This document shows positions 41,250-53,330 of a DNA stretch of 64,000 nt, piece after piece. Below the pieces are notes generated by a model. The model did no database searches, was not told where the DNA came from, and saw only the letters and a list, made by a program, of their open reading frames with translations. The stretch is from the NCBI GenBank assembly GCA_963770765.1, contig CAVYQS010000012.1, positions 248,001 to 312,000 of the forward strand, given 5' to 3'. This DNA comes from CAVPCY01 sp963770765 (GTDB lineage: Bacteria > Actinomycetota > Coriobacteriia > Anaerosomatales > PHET01). How positions within the stretch are numbered: position 1 is the stretch's first letter; each line of letters opens with the position of its first letter. Position numbers and translations under genes: made by a program.

Positions 41250-44200
41250 CTAGTACCACGACGAATACGTCGCTCCGTCGGATCCGATGGTCGCGTAACC
41301 TTCTGTGCTGCTCCACGGATCGTCGGCGCCCCACATCTCCCACTCGGGGTCGTACCATTCGGTGTACCAGCGATAGGGAGCTGCGCTGACGGGCACGCTC
41401 ACGGTGTACCAGCCATACCAGCCGGGGATCGTGTCGGCATCCGCGTGGGCGACAAGTTGCCCCAGCCCGTCGTAGATCCAGTACTCGGCCCAGGCACCGT
41501 CCGGTGCGTTCCACATGAGGGTGATGGTGCCGGTGCCCACGGGTGCGTTGGCCGCGACCGTGAAGCTGGCGGTCTTGTGCGGCAGTTCGATGTTGCCGGC
41601 GACATCGATGGACCAGAACTCGATCGTGTGCGGCTACCGAACCGCTCGAGGGCGCCGGCACGCTGATCGTCGTGCCCGCCTGCTGTGCGCCGCCGTCGAG
41701 GCGGTAGTACGTGGTGGCCACGCCGGAGCCTCCGGTGTCGGTCGGCGTCAGCTGGATGGTGGCGGCGCCGATGTACGAGACCTGGACGTCCGATCCCGTG
41801 CTCGGCGCTGTGCTGTCCGGCGCCCCGGCGACGGTGAAGTCGACCGTAGTGTGCGGTGTCTCCTCGTTCCCGCTTGCATCGACCGACCAGAACTCGACGG
41901 TGTGCGCAACGACCGAGCCGTAGGGACCGCTCGGGATGGTGACCGTGGTGCCGGTCTGCTCGGGGCCGCCGTCGACCCTGTACTTCGTGGCGGCGACGCC
42001 GGAACCGCCCTCATCGGTCGGGAACAACGGTGATCACGGCGGTACCGACGTAGGAGGTCTGCGCGTTCGATGTGGTCACCGGTGGGATGTGCTCCGGCTC
42101 GGAGACGGTGAACATCGCCTTCTTGTGTGGTGTCTCGGTGTTGCCGCGATTGTCGAGAGACCAGTACTCGATCGTATGGGTCTCGGTCCCGGTGTCAGGT
42201 CCGATCACCGTGATGGTCGTGCCCTGCTGCAAGGGGCCACCGTCGACCTGGTAGTAGGTCGTCTTCACGCCCCAGCCGCCCGGCGGGATGTTGTCAGCCG
42301 ACGGCGGGTCGTACGGGGTGAGGGTGATGACGGCGACGGCGGCATACGACGCCTGGACATCCGATGTCGTGGTCGGCGGAGTGCGGTCGTAGATGATCCC
42401 GTGGCAGTCGATGCAGTTGGAGAGCCCTGGGTCAGGATCATGGCACGGCCAGCAGTTCTCGCCGTCGTTGTGATAGTCGTGCCCCCAGAACTCCTGGTCG
42501 GGGTGCAGCGGTGCCGCGTGGCAGCCGGACTGCTCGCACGTCTGGTTCCAAGCACCCATCGAGCCGACAGGCTCGGCGTGGCATGTCGCACAGTCGTCGC
42601 CGTGGATCGTCACGATGTTCGTGATGCTGTGGCACGCGTCGCACGTGACCGAGCTTGTGTGGTCAGCCTCCGGATGCAGGTTGCCCGTGTGGCAGGCACC
42701 GTCGACACCGCAGCTCCTTGTCACCGGTCGTGCGCCCTGCACAGCGAAGTCGTGACAACCCGTCAGGGAGCAACCGGCGGCGGCGTCCTTGTGAAGCGCG
42801 TGGAGATCGGCTGTCGGATGACAGCCCGCACTGACACAGCTCAACCCCGAAATCTGGCCGATTCCCGTAGCCTCGATGCTCGGAGCGATTGCGGCATGCT
42901 GCTCAAGACCCGGCAGTACGCCGGTCGCGTGACAGGCCGAACAGCTCCTGTCGGTCCATCCGGCCTTCACCACCGCCGAGACCGATTCACTGGCGTTGTG
43001 ACACTCGCCACACGTCGTGTCCCCGTACGGTGCAGCCAAGCCCTTGATGCTGGCCGTAGAGCTGTCCCATGCCAGTCGGTGAGCCTGCGGCATGGCAGTC
43101 CACGCACGTGGCGCTCGCGGTGCCGCCCGCGCTCACCTGCGTCGCTCGTGGCCGATGCTTCGTGCGAAGTCTCGTCGTAGTGTCCATTCGGCACGGCGGA
43201 GACCAGAGCTACGACGTCGGGGGCGCCCGCGTAGTTGGAGTCGTGGCAACTGGCGCACGTGGAATCGCCGTCATACGTAGCCGCGAACGCCGCCTTGCTG
43301 GCGCTCGTATGACACGCCCCGGTCGTGCAGCCTGAGTTCGGGTGGTACATCGTGAAGTCCCCGTTAGTGAGCTCGGAGCCGTGACACCCAGCACCCGAGT
43401 TCGTGCAACCTGTGCTCGATGCGGCGTCGAAATCACTCGGTGCGAACACGTGAGCTGTCCCGGAGTGCGGGATTGCACCGCCTAGACCATCGAACTTGTC
43501 GCCGTGGCAGCTGGAGCAGTCGGCTGACTTGCTCCACACATCCACCGACGCATGGCACGTGTCGCATGAGGCGTTCTGGTTCGAGCCCGCGTGGGGGATG
43601 TGGCAGCCGCCACAAACCGTGGGAAGTCCTGACGCCGTGGATCTAGGCAGCGTCGCGGAATGACACCCGATGCAGACATCACTGGCCTCCGAGGGTGTGT
43701 GGAGGACATCTCGTCCTGGTGCGGTACGGGCTCGCCCAACGGGACGTGGCGTGGTAGCCCGGATGACACGACATGCAACTCGCCGTTGCCGCTGACCAGT
43801 CGATGCGATCGGCATCATCGTTGTCGTGGCACAGAGCGCAGGTGGATGGGTACTGCGAGAACTTCGCCGCCGGAGCCGACGAATTCGGCGTGCACGTCGG
43901 TAAGCAGCCTCGAAGTTGCGTGGCAACCCGATCCGAAGCACATCGGAGCCGCTGCGGTGTGCTGTTCTTCGCTTGCGGCACCCGACCCCGGGTTGTGAAC
44001 GTTTGAGCCGCCCTGTGCGTAGCTGCTGCCGTGACACACATAGCAGCTTTGCGCCGTCTGCCTCTCGATGGCCCGAAATCGCGGGAAGCCTCAAGGCGGT
44101 CGACGTCGCATCGCGCGACAGACCGACGACAAGGTCACCTGCGACGGACTCGAAGACTGCATCGACACTGTCCCAGCCGAGACCGGTGTCGCCCGTGGTG

Positions 44201-45549
44201 TGACATGAGAAGCAGAATCGACGCACCGACATCGCGTCGCCCGTGTTCAGTTCCCTCCCGAGACTGTCGCGAAGGAGCGACTTGTTCTCGCGAGTCGAGC
44301 CGTGAGGTCCGTGGCATTCGTAACAGGGCAGCGGAGACCCCACGGGGAGCAGACCGCCGGCCGTCCGAATGCGGTGTCCGGAGTTCTGGCCGCCCGCCGT
44401 GACGAACTGCTTGATGTTGACGGTGTCTGTCGGCAATCCGCTGGGCACGACGCCGCCGTGGCAGCGGAAGCACGCGTCCGCGTAGGTGCCGGACGCCTGG
44501 TCCGATGCCAGCGTGGAGGCCGAAGGAGGTCGATACGTGCCGAGCAGACCGTCGTAGGCGTTCTCGCTACCGTGCGCGGAGTGGCAGTACAGGCAGTCGC
44601 CCTGATCGCGACGAACAGCGCCGGTCTCAACGGTCTGCGTGGTCTCGGGAATCAGACGATGAGCGTTCGCGGTCGACTCGTAGGAGGCCTCGCCCGGCCA
44701 GGTACCGGCGACGGGATAGCCGAACTCGTCCCTCTCGGAGGACTCTGCGGATAGTCCCCGCCGTTCTGAGCCATGGCAGGCGTAGCACCAGGTCTTTCCG
44801 GATGCGGAGACGGTCACTCCGTTGACCTTGGCCCGCGGAATCATCGGGAACTCATCCGCATCGCGATGGTTCCCGTGGCAACTTGAGCAGGTGTTGGTCA
44901 GATCAGCGGCGACCGTGGTCGTACCTTCAACAACATGCCCGCTGGGCTGAGAGAACCCCTTCGGTCCGGTGGCGATGTTTCCCGCGCCTGCGAGATTGCC
45001 GTCGTGGCACGTGTAGCAGATGGCGACGGCCGGAGGGGTCTCTGTGGGAGCCTCAGACCGCTGCAGCAGCGAACTCGTCGCGGCGTGGGCGGAGTGGCAC
45101 TTGAAGCACGTCGAGGACGCGGTCGAGACTCCCTGGTGGGGTGATTCCGACCAGAGCGAGGACACGGGACCAGCAACATCCGAGTAGTCCGACTCGATCG
45201 CCCTCCGGATCGACAGCCGTCACCTTGAAGAAGTACGGCAATCCGGCCAGCCCATCCGTGAAGTCGAAGGTGACGCCGGTGGACTCCCCCACCATCTGGA
45301 ATGGCGTGGACATCGAACTGGAGGCATAGACGCGATACGAGGCGACCTCCCCCTCGGCCGGAGGCTCCCAACTGAGGCTCGCGAGCACCGGCTTCTCTGC
45401 TCCAGGAGTCGCAACCAGGCCGACCGGGGAGTCTCGCCCCGAAACGCCAGGGCGATCACGGGAACCAAAACGACGCCGGCCGTCAGAAGCGCTAACAGGA
45501 CGACGGTTCGGAAGGGTCTGCTGAACGCATCCAGTGCCCGACCCAGCAA
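41250..45549 (-). pseudogene. Large multihaem c-type cytochrome, nine apparent frameshifts
   Basis: One gene spread over frames. The N-terminal signal segment (SRPFRTVVLLALLTAGVVLVPV) is followed by a fibronectin-III-like domain (about 45435-45205), then a 3-kb haem region with about 24 CXXCH motifs (CFKCH, CYTCH, CSSCH, CYACH, CLYCH and so on) plus CX4CH variants such as CEQSGCH. At the C-terminus are three OmpL47-like beta repeats of about 90 residues (YYQVDGG, YRVDGG, YYRLDGG) and a last beta domain ending YSSWY. Intact it would be about 1,430 residues and suited to extracellular electron transfer. Frame changes occur near 45436, 45203, 44075, 43910, 43715, 43140, 43078, 42022 and 41630. 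Haem motifs persist in each frame, so decay is recent or the indels are sequencing errors. Start TTG is uncertain. Confidence 0.8.
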
Positions 45550-45761
45550 TCCGCACCCACCTGGTAATTGGAGTTGATCTCGCCATGACTACGTTGCGGA
45601 TGGAACGACAACAAAGGGCAACCTCACAGGGCGCTCGGCCCGGCGAGTTTGCCGTTCAGCATATTTTAGCACCGTGGGGGGTCCGCGAACACTCCGCGAT
45701 CGTCAGATACACACAAACTCAACAACCGTCAGAACTCCGTTCAGGAGCGAAATCGCCGGGC

Positions 45762-46404
45762 CTAGGCCCGCGGCCAGAAGGGGTTCACTCTGGACTCGCG
45801 CCCGATGGTCGTCTCGGGACCGTGCCCGGGGTGGACCACGGTGTCCGGCGGCAAGGCGACGATCTTCTCGGCGAGTGACGATGCCAGCTGTCGCCCGTCA
45901 CCTCCGGGGAAGTCGCTGCGACCTACGCTTCCGGCGAACAGCGTGTCTCCCGAGAACAGGTGCGCCGGCGCATCCGGGCGGTCGGTGGCAAGCACGCAGA
46001 TGCCCCCGGGCGTGTGTCCCGGAGTGTGCAGCACATGAAGCTCCACTCGGCCCGCGGCGAGCCTATCGCCGTCCGCAAGAAGCCGGTCGGCCGGCGGCGA
46101 CACGTGGTTCTCGAACCCGAACAGCGCCCCGCCTGTGCCCGCGGCGGTCGTGATCGACTGCGGCGTCGGCTTCGTGGATCGCGATCGGCGCCGGTGCGGC
46201 GGCGACCAGATCCCCGACGGCCCCGACGTGGTCGAAGTGCCCGTGCGTGAGGACGACCATCGAGAGCTCGCGATCACCGAGCGTCGCGATGATGGCCTGC
46301 GCATCGTCGCCCGGGTCGATGACGATGGCCGGACCACCCTCGTCATCGGAGACGATCCAGCAGTTCGTGTCGAGCGGCCCGACCGTCACGCGATCGATGC
46401 GCAT
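45762..46404 (-). pseudogene. Metallo-beta-lactamase-fold hydrolase (glyoxalase II-like), one frameshift
   Basis: About 213 residues over two frames. The first frame gives MRIDRVTVGPLDTNCWIV and THGHFDHVGAVGD (metal His/Asp). Near 46155 one extra base moves reading to the frame containing GALFGFENHVSPPADR, VLHTPGHTPGGICV, GDTLFAGSVGRSDFPGGD and VHPGHGPETTIGRE. All metal ligands of a hydroxyacylglutathione-hydrolase-like enzyme are present when joined. It starts exactly where the relA/spoT stop ends. Given the frameshift cluster here, a technical indel is likely; otherwise it is inactivated. Confidence 0.8.
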
Positions 46405-48618
46405 CTAGTGATCGCCCTTCTTCTTGGTCGTCGCTTCGCCCGGCAGCATTCGTCGCGCCTCGAACACCCCTTCGACCTGACGTACGTCACGCAGCAGCGC
46501 GTCGAGCCGGTTCATCTCTCCGATCTCGAAAAGGAAGCGCATATCAACCAGACCGTCCTTGTGAGTGACGGTCGACGACGACAGGATGTTGACGCCCGAC
46601 TCGGCGATGGCAAGAGTGACCTCCTGGAGCAATCGCAGGCGGTCGAGCGCTTCCACGAAGATCTCCACCTGATACGTCGCCTTGCTCCCGCTGTCCCACT
46701 CCACCTCGATGATCCGCTCCGGCGACGAGAGAAGCTCCGTGGCGTTCGGGCAGCTCGTGCGGTGGACACTCACTCCCCTGCCTCGTGTGACGAAGCCGAT
46801 GATGTCATCGCCGGGGACTGGATTGCAGCAGCGGGCCAGACGGATCAGCACATCGTCGATGCCCTTCACGAGGACACCTCCGCCGGGCCGCCGCCGGGCA
46901 CGCTTGGGGGGCGTCATCGGCTGCGACAGCGGCAGCCCCTCGGGCTTGGGCGGAGCGACCTCCTCGCCGTCCTTGCTCATGAGCTTGAGAAGCCTGGTGC
47001 CCACGAGTTTGGCCGAGAGTTTGCCGCCTCCGATCTGAGCGAACAGGTCCTCACCCTTCGCGTAGTTCATCTCGGTGGCGACGGCGTCGAGCGCCTTCTC
47101 GGCGGACTTGCTGCCGATGCCCAGCCCGTGCTTGCGCATGACCTTGGCCAGTTCGTCACGCCCGCGCTGCAGGTCGTCTTCCCTGTTCGCCTTGGAGAAG
47201 TAGTTGCGTATCTTCGAGCGTGCCGACGAGGTCTTGACGATGTTGAGCCAGTCGCGGCTGGGGCTCGCGTTCTTGTTCGTGAGGACGTCGACCCGGTCAC
47301 CCATCTGAAGTTCGTAGCCGAGCGAGACGATCGAGCCGTTGACCTTCGCGCCGACGCACCTGTTGCCGACCTCGGTATGGATGGCGTAGGCGAAGTCGAT
47401 CGGTGTCGAGCCGCGCTTGAGCGAGATCACGTCGCCTTTCGGGGTGAAGACGAAGACCTCCTCTTCGAACAGGTCGATCTTGAGGGCCTCCATGAACTCT
47501 CGGGGGTCCTTCATCTCAGTCTGCCACTCGAGCATCTGGCGGAGCCACGCCAAGCGTTCGTCGAACGTCTCGTCCCCGCGTCCGCCTTCCTTGTAGCGCC
47601 AATGGGCCGCTACTCCGTACTCGGCCGTGCGGTGCATCTCCTCGGTGCGAATCTGAATCTCGAGCGGGCGGCCGGTCGGACCGATGACGGTCGTGTGGAG
47701 CGACTGGTACATGTTGAACTTGGGCATCGCGACATAGTCTTTGAACCGGCCCGGAACCGGCTTCCAGATGCTGTGAACCGTACCGAGCGCGCCATAGACG
47801 TCCTTCACCGAGTCGACGATCACTCGCAGCGCGATGAGGTCGTAGATCTCGTTGAAGTCCTTACCTTTGCCCGCCATCTTCTGGTAGATGCTGTAGAGGT
47901 GCTTGGGCCGACCGGCGATCTCGGCTGAGATGCCTATCTGTGACAGCTCGTCTTCGAGCTGGTGGATGACCTGATCCGCGTAGGACTCCCGCTCGGTACG
48001 GCTTTCCGCGACCATGCGGCTGACCTGGTGGAACTTCACGGGCTCGAGGTAGAAGAACGCCAAGTCCTCGAGCTCCCACTTGACCTGGCTGATTCCCAGC
48101 CGGTGTGCGAGCGGTGCGTAGATCTCCATGGTCTCGCGCGCCTTGTCGATCCGGCGCTCGGGAGGCAACGCGGCAAGCGTGCGCATGTTGTGCAGCCTGT
48201 CCGCGAGCTTGATCAATATGACGCGGATGTCCTTCGCCATCGCGATGAGCATCTTGCGCAGATTGTTGCTCTGCTGCTCGGAAAGCGATTCGAACTCGAT
48301 GCGGCCGAGCTTGGTCACGCCGTCGACGAGCTCGGCGACCTCGGATCCGAACGTCTCGCGCACTTCCTCGAGCGTGACCTCGGAGTCTTCGACCGTATCG
48401 TGGAGTAGCGCTGCCTTGAGCGTGGCGGTATCCAGATGCAGCTCGGCGAGGATGAGCGCGACCTCGATCGGGTGGTTCACGAACGGCTCGCCGCTCTTGC
48501 GCAGCTGTCCTGAGTGCGATCGCACAGCAAACTCGTATGCCTCATCGAGACCGGTGAGGTCGGCATCGGGGTTGTACGCTCGAACCCGGGCTTCTATCTG
48601 TTCGAGAGTCGCTGCCAT
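46405..48618 (-). CDS. relA: Bifunctional (p)ppGpp synthetase/hydrolase
   Basis: 737 residues, Rel/SpoT type. The hydrolase HD domain is intact (SHSGQLRKSGEPFVNHPIEVA, ALLHDTVEDSEVTLEEV). The synthetase domain has GRPKHLYSIYQKMAGKG, IYDLIALRVIV, YVAMPKFNMYQSLHTTVIG and EIQIRTEEMHRTAEYGVAAHW. A TGS domain (VFTPKGDVISLKRGSTPIDFAY) and a C-terminal ACT domain (VEIFVEALDRLRLLQEVTLAIAE) follow. A single long-form Rel of this kind handles both synthesis and breakdown of the stringent alarmone. Intact despite lying between frameshifted neighbours. Confidence 0.95.
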   Translation of the reverse strand: MAATLEQIEARVRAYNPDADLTGLDEAYEFAVRSHSGQLRKSGEPFVNHPIEVALILAELHLDTATLKAALLHDTVEDSEVTLEEVRETFGSEVAELVDGVTKLGRIEFESLSEQQSNNLRKMLIAMAKDIRVILIKLADRLHNMRTLAALPPERRIDKARETMEIYAPLAHRLGISQVKWELEDLAFFYLEPVKFHQVSRMVAESRTERESYADQVIHQLEDELSQIGISAEIAGRPKHLYSIYQKMAGKGKDFNEIYDLIALRVIVDSVKDVYGALGTVHSIWKPVPGRFKDYVAMPKFNMYQSLHTTVIGPTGRPLEIQIRTEEMHRTAEYGVAAHWRYKEGGRGDETFDERLAWLRQMLEWQTEMKDPREFMEALKIDLFEEEVFVFTPKGDVISLKRGSTPIDFAYAIHTEVGNRCVGAKVNGSIVSLGYELQMGDRVDVLTNKNASPSRDWLNIVKTSSARSKIRNYFSKANREDDLQRGRDELAKVMRKHGLGIGSKSAEKALDAVATEMNYAKGEDLFAQIGGGKLSAKLVGTRLLKLMSKDGEEVAPPKPEGLPLSQPMTPPKRARRRPGGGVLVKGIDDVLIRLARCCNPVPGDDIIGFVTRGRGVSVHRTSCPNATELLSSPERIIEVEWDSGSKATYQVEIFVEALDRLRLLQEVTLAIAESGVNILSSSTVTHKDGLVDMRFLFEIGEMNRLDALLRDVRQVEGVFEARRMLPGEATTKKKGDH

Positions 48619-48717
48619 GCGTGCCCTTCGGGAGTGGATCTTCAGTGGTCTGCGAGAAGCCTCGAAGTAGCCCTTCGCCGGTCGGTCAGCATCACGACGA
48701 CCGAGGACCCAGCGCCG

Positions 48718-51700
48718 CTATCCACTAACGGGCAGTATGGGACGGTTGAAGCGGGCGAGCAACTCGTCGGCGGTCGCCGTCATGACCCACGCGCGGAACG
48801 CTTGGAACTCCTCGATCTCATCGAGTGCCTCGGCATAGCGTACGCTCGAGCTCAACTCGACCCTTTGAGCCCCTGGCACGACGGTGAGACGTCGTAAGGA
48901 GCCATGGCCCTCGCCGGTCACCAGGCCGAGTTCGCGGAAGATGCCGACCGCACTGGAGACACCGCGTTCGTCAAGCGAGAATCCTCGCATCGACTTCGCA
49001 GCCCGCTCTGCGATCTCACCGTTCGTGATCTCGAATCCCGCACCCTCGGATTCAGCGATACCGCGCAGGACACGATAGACGAGCCGCCAGCTCGTCGCGG
49101 CTCGGGGCACCCGACGACAGTATCCTCTCGTTGATCCGCGCATCCTTGTCGCCGAACAGCAGGTGGATACGTGCGAGCGCGCCGTCCCGACCGCCCCGGC
49201 CGGACATCTGGTTGAACTCGACGTCGTTGAAGGGCAGGTGGTAGAGCACCACGTCTCGTATGTCGGGGATGTTGACACCCTCTCCGAACGCGCTCGTCGC
49301 GACCACGACGCGCACCTCTCCATTTCGGAAGGCACGCTCCACCGCATGCCGCACAGACCGCGACAGGCCGCCGTTGTAGAACGCCGTCTTCCACGCCAGC
49401 TCCGGATCTCGCTTACGCAGCATCCGTGCGATCCTGACCGACGCATCGCGCGAGTTGACGTAGACGACCATCTTGTGGCCCGACGCGGCGAGAGCCGCGA
49501 CCACCGCGTCCTTGTCGGTCGTCGCCCGGCGATCCTCGATCGCCAGGTTGTCTCGGACCGTAGGGTCGAGCACAAGTGAGTCGATGGAGAGTGTGGAGCG
49601 GATCATGCGGGCGACATCGTCCGAAGCAGTGGCGGTGACCGCCAGTACCGTCGTTTCCCCGAGCGCGGAGATCGCCTCGCCAAGAAGCGCATATGCGGGG
49701 CGGTTTCCTGCCCGGGAGAGCCCCACGTGGTGCGCCTCGTCGACCACGACGAAACGCACTCGGCCCGCGCGGGCGAAGCGATCGCGGTGAAAGTGGAAGA
49801 ACTCGGGGGTCGTCAGGACCACATCCAGCTCGGCGTCCGCAAGCGCCCCGAACGCCACATCGCGTTCGCCGTGGGAGGTCTCTCCGGTGATCGTCCGGAC
49901 GACAAGACCCACGTCCGCGAACGCTTCCTCGAGGTGGAACGCTTGGTCGGCCACCAGCGCGCGCAGCGGATAGATGAACACGCTCGCGCCCCCCGCCCGG
50001 AGGGCCGTCCGCGCGGCGTGGAGGTGGAAGATGAGGGACTTCCCGCGGCCCGTCGCCATCACGGCCAGCGTGTTGTTCCCGCTCTCCAGACTCGCCAGCG
50101 CCTCCGACTGGGCCGCGTGCAAGGTTCGATCTCCTATGAAGCACTGCACGAGTTCCGCCTCGAGTAGCTCGGCGGGCAGCGAAGCGAGCTCGGCTCGCCT
50201 CCCGATGCGATGCGCGTCTGTCTCCTCGGCGGCGATGATCGCATCGCGCCGAGATACCAGCACGTTCACGCCTCGCGGCTGACCGTCGACTCCCCCGGTG
50301 ATCTCGGTGACCTCGACCTCGTAGCCGATGCCGGCATCGATCGCGGGCGCAAGCGCCGCAGCGAGACGTCGGTTGAGGAACCCGACCTGAGCGCCCTTGA
50401 CATCGAACAGGGCGCAGGCGTTCGCGTCGTACGGGTTGTCGGGCTCACGAACCAGTCGCAAGGGCGAACCTGGCCCGAGGTGCACCAAGACATCCTGACG
50501 ACCGTCGAAGGTCACGCCCGCGAGCTTGGTGTGGAAGGATGGCGCATCGCAGATGCCGGAGTACTCCTCGCGAGCGAGCGTCTCGTCTGCGTGCGCGAAC
50601 AGCTCCTCGAGCAGCTCGGCTGCGGGACCTCCCTCCCTGATCACACTGTCGCGCACATCGCGCACGACAAGCTGCGCACGTCGCCTTCCGCGCCACTCAT
50701 CGACCTCGAACTCGAATGCGATGTCCACCGGCAGGTCTTGAGCGACACGCGTTTCGATGTCCGAACACCTGAAGGCGATCGCGGGTATCGATGCCGCGCC
50801 GTCATACGCGACGAACTTGAGGTGATTGCCGTCCTTGCCCACCCGGGTGCGGTCGTTCATGAACACCGAACGAACCGCGAGCAAGGGACGCGGATTGCTG
50901 TGACCGAATGGTTCGAGCGTCGCGAGTTCGGCCCCCAGCTCGATTCCCAGATCGCCGAGACCGACCTCGGCGTCGATCGAGAGCGCCACTTCGAAGCGCT
51001 CGGCGGGAAGCGTCTCCAGATGCGCCAACAAGCAGTCGCGGAACTCGTCGAGTCGACACTCGTCGACCGTCAGCCCCACCGCCGCCTCGTGACCGCCGAA
51101 CCGTTCGATCACCGCTTCGCAAGCGCTCACGGCAGAGTACAGATCGACCGTACCCACCGACCGGGCGGAGCCGCGCGCCACGCCATCTTCGATCGCGAAC
51201 AGGAAGGCGGGCACGCCATAGCGCTGCGTGAGCCGAGAGGCGACGATACCCTTCACTCCCTCGTGCCAGCCTTCACCGGCCAGCACCAGGGCCCTCTCAC
51301 CTCGGTAGACACGCCCGGCGAGCGACTCTGCGGCGCGCGTGAGGTCCGCCTCTGCCGCCTGTCGCAGACGGTTGTGCTCGTCGAGTGAACGCGCGAGTGA
51401 CTCGGCGGCCACGGGGTCGTCGGTCAGGAGAAGATCCAGGGCCGCTTGGGGGTCGGCCATACGGCCCGCCGCGTTGAGCCGTGGGGCGAGTGAGTAGGCG
51501 ACCGTGTCGCTTCCGAAGGTCACCGGTGACACGGCTGCGACCGCGCACAACGCGGAGATCGATGTGCGCGGGGCGCTCCGGACTCGCTGAATGCCGTGAT
51601 CGACGAGCGCGCGGTTCTCTCCTGTGAGCGGGACCACGTCGGCCACGGTGCCCAATGTCGCGAGATCGGTCAGGTCACGCCAGACATTCTCGAGTCCAAG

Positions 51701-52345
51701 AAGCCGTCCGGTCGCGTGGACCAGCTTCAGGGACACCCCTGCACCGGCGAGGTCGCGAGAGGGACACCCCGCACTCAATTTGGGGTTAGCGACCGGCACC
51801 CCTTCCGGGACCTTACCGCCGGGTTCGTGGTGGTCGGTGATGACGACGTCGATGCCGTCTGAGCGCAGCGACGCTACCTCGTCACGACCCGATATCCCGC
51901 AGTCGACGGTCACGACCAGCTGCGGAGATCGACCACGCACACGACCGAGCGCGGCGGGCGTGAGGCCATATCCCTCACGAAACCGATGCGGCACCATGGC
52001 TTCGACTTCTCCGCCGAGCGCACGCAGACCGCGAGTCGCGACAGCCGCAGCGCTCACGCCATCGAGATCGAAGTCGCCGAAGACCAGGATGCGTTCGTGG
52101 CCGCGTATCGCGGTGGCCACCCGTTCCGCCGCATCGTCCATCCCCGGGATGGCCGATGGGTCGCACCATTCTCGGTCCAACGAAGGCTCGAAGAACGCGC
52201 GGGCCGCCTCGGGAGTACTGACTCCCCGGGCAACGAGGATCCGCGACAGAATGGCGGAGAGGCCCATCTCGGCGGACAGGCTTGCGACCAACGTCTCGTC
52301 AGGTGAGGCAAGCCGCCATGGCGCATTACGGTGCTCAGGGTTCAT
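48718..52345 (-). CDS. recJ: RecJ exonuclease fused to HIRAN and RecQ-like helicase, one frameshift
   Basis: About 1,208 residues when a frameshift near 49086 is bridged. Residues about 60-460 are RecJ: FGDFDLDGVSA, VTVDCGIS, VITDHHEPGG (DHH), LGTVADVVPL, and DHHA1 sequence RFGGHEAAVGLTVD, followed by an OB domain (FEVDEWRGRRRAQLVV). Next a HIRAN-like module (LVREPDNPYDANACALFDVKGAQVGFLNRRLAAAL). Then an SF2 helicase: Walker A MATGRGKSLIF, DEAH, QMSGRGGRDG. After the shift the rest (RLVYRVLRGIAESEG...) is a winged-helix-like end. Exonuclease, DNA-end sensor and helicase in one chain would process stalled forks. Confidence 0.85.
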
Positions 52346-52420
52346 CTGCAGATCCTAGCCGACAGGGCCGACACCGAGGGATCGGTGCCAGCCCTGTCGA
52401 GAGTCTCCTGTGTGGCCTCG

Positions 52421-53330
52421 TCAGACGTTCGCGTACTTCTTCTTGAGAGCGGCGAACTTGGGCTCGGTCTCTTTCCACATGGCGTAGATCGGCGAAGCGA
52501 CGCCGATCGAGGAGTAAGTTCCGATCAGGATGCCGATCGACAGAGCGAGCGCGAAATCGTAGAGCGTCGACGCCACCGAAGAACAACAGCACGAGCACCG
52601 GAATGAGCGAGGTGATCGACGTGTTGAGAGAGCGCACGAAGACCTCGTTGATCGACTCGTTGGCCATCTGCATGAAACTCTGCTTCACCAGGTGTTGCGA
52701 GTTCTCCTTCATGCGGTGGAACACCACGACGGTGTCGTAGAGCGAGTAGCCGAGAATGGTGAGGAGCGCCGCCACGGTGTTCGGCGTGACCTCAGCGCCC
52801 ACGAGCGAGTAGATGCCGAGGGTTATCACGATATCGTGAATCAACGCGAGAACCGCGGTCACCGACATCTTGTACTCGAACCGGACGGAGATGTACAGGA
52901 GGATCGCTGCAATCGAGAGACCGAGGGCCAGAAGCGCACGGTCGGTGATATTCCTACCCCATCCGGGGCCGATCGTCGTGACGAGGAAGTCACCGTCGGG
53001 GAGCTGGACGGCGGCAGCGACCGCGGTGGCATTCTGGTTGGCCTCGTCCGGATCGGTCACCTCGGTACGGATGATGAAGCCCTTGACGCCCTGCGCTTCT
53101 GTTGTCTGGATGTTGGGGTTGTTGACCCCCGCTTCCCTGAACGCCTCGCGCATCTGCTCGATCGTGACGTCTTTGGAGTCGGTGATCGTGATGGAGGTGC
53201 CGCCTTGGAACTCGATGCCGAAGGTGAGTCCGCCGATCACGAGAGACCCGATGGAGATCGCCAGAAGCACTCCTGAGATGGCGAACATGATGTTGCGGTG
53301 GCCAAGGAAGTCGATGTTGAACCTAGACAC
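52421..53330 (-). CDS. secF: Protein-export membrane protein SecF, one frameshift
   Basis: GTG at 53330 (second GTG after a G-rich ribosome site) overlaps the secD stop. The frame gives FNIDFLGHRNIMFAISGVLL, GIEFQGGTSITI, six membrane helices, and NTVAALLTILGYSLYDTVVVFHRMKEN. At about 52572 one extra base interrupts it; dropping that base restores GGSTLYDFALALSIGILIGTYSS to a natural end KKKYANV and TGA at 52421. About 302 residues in the corrected frame. SecF with SecD drives late protein export. Because secF is essential or nearly so, the extra base is most likely a sequencing error. Confidence 0.9.
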
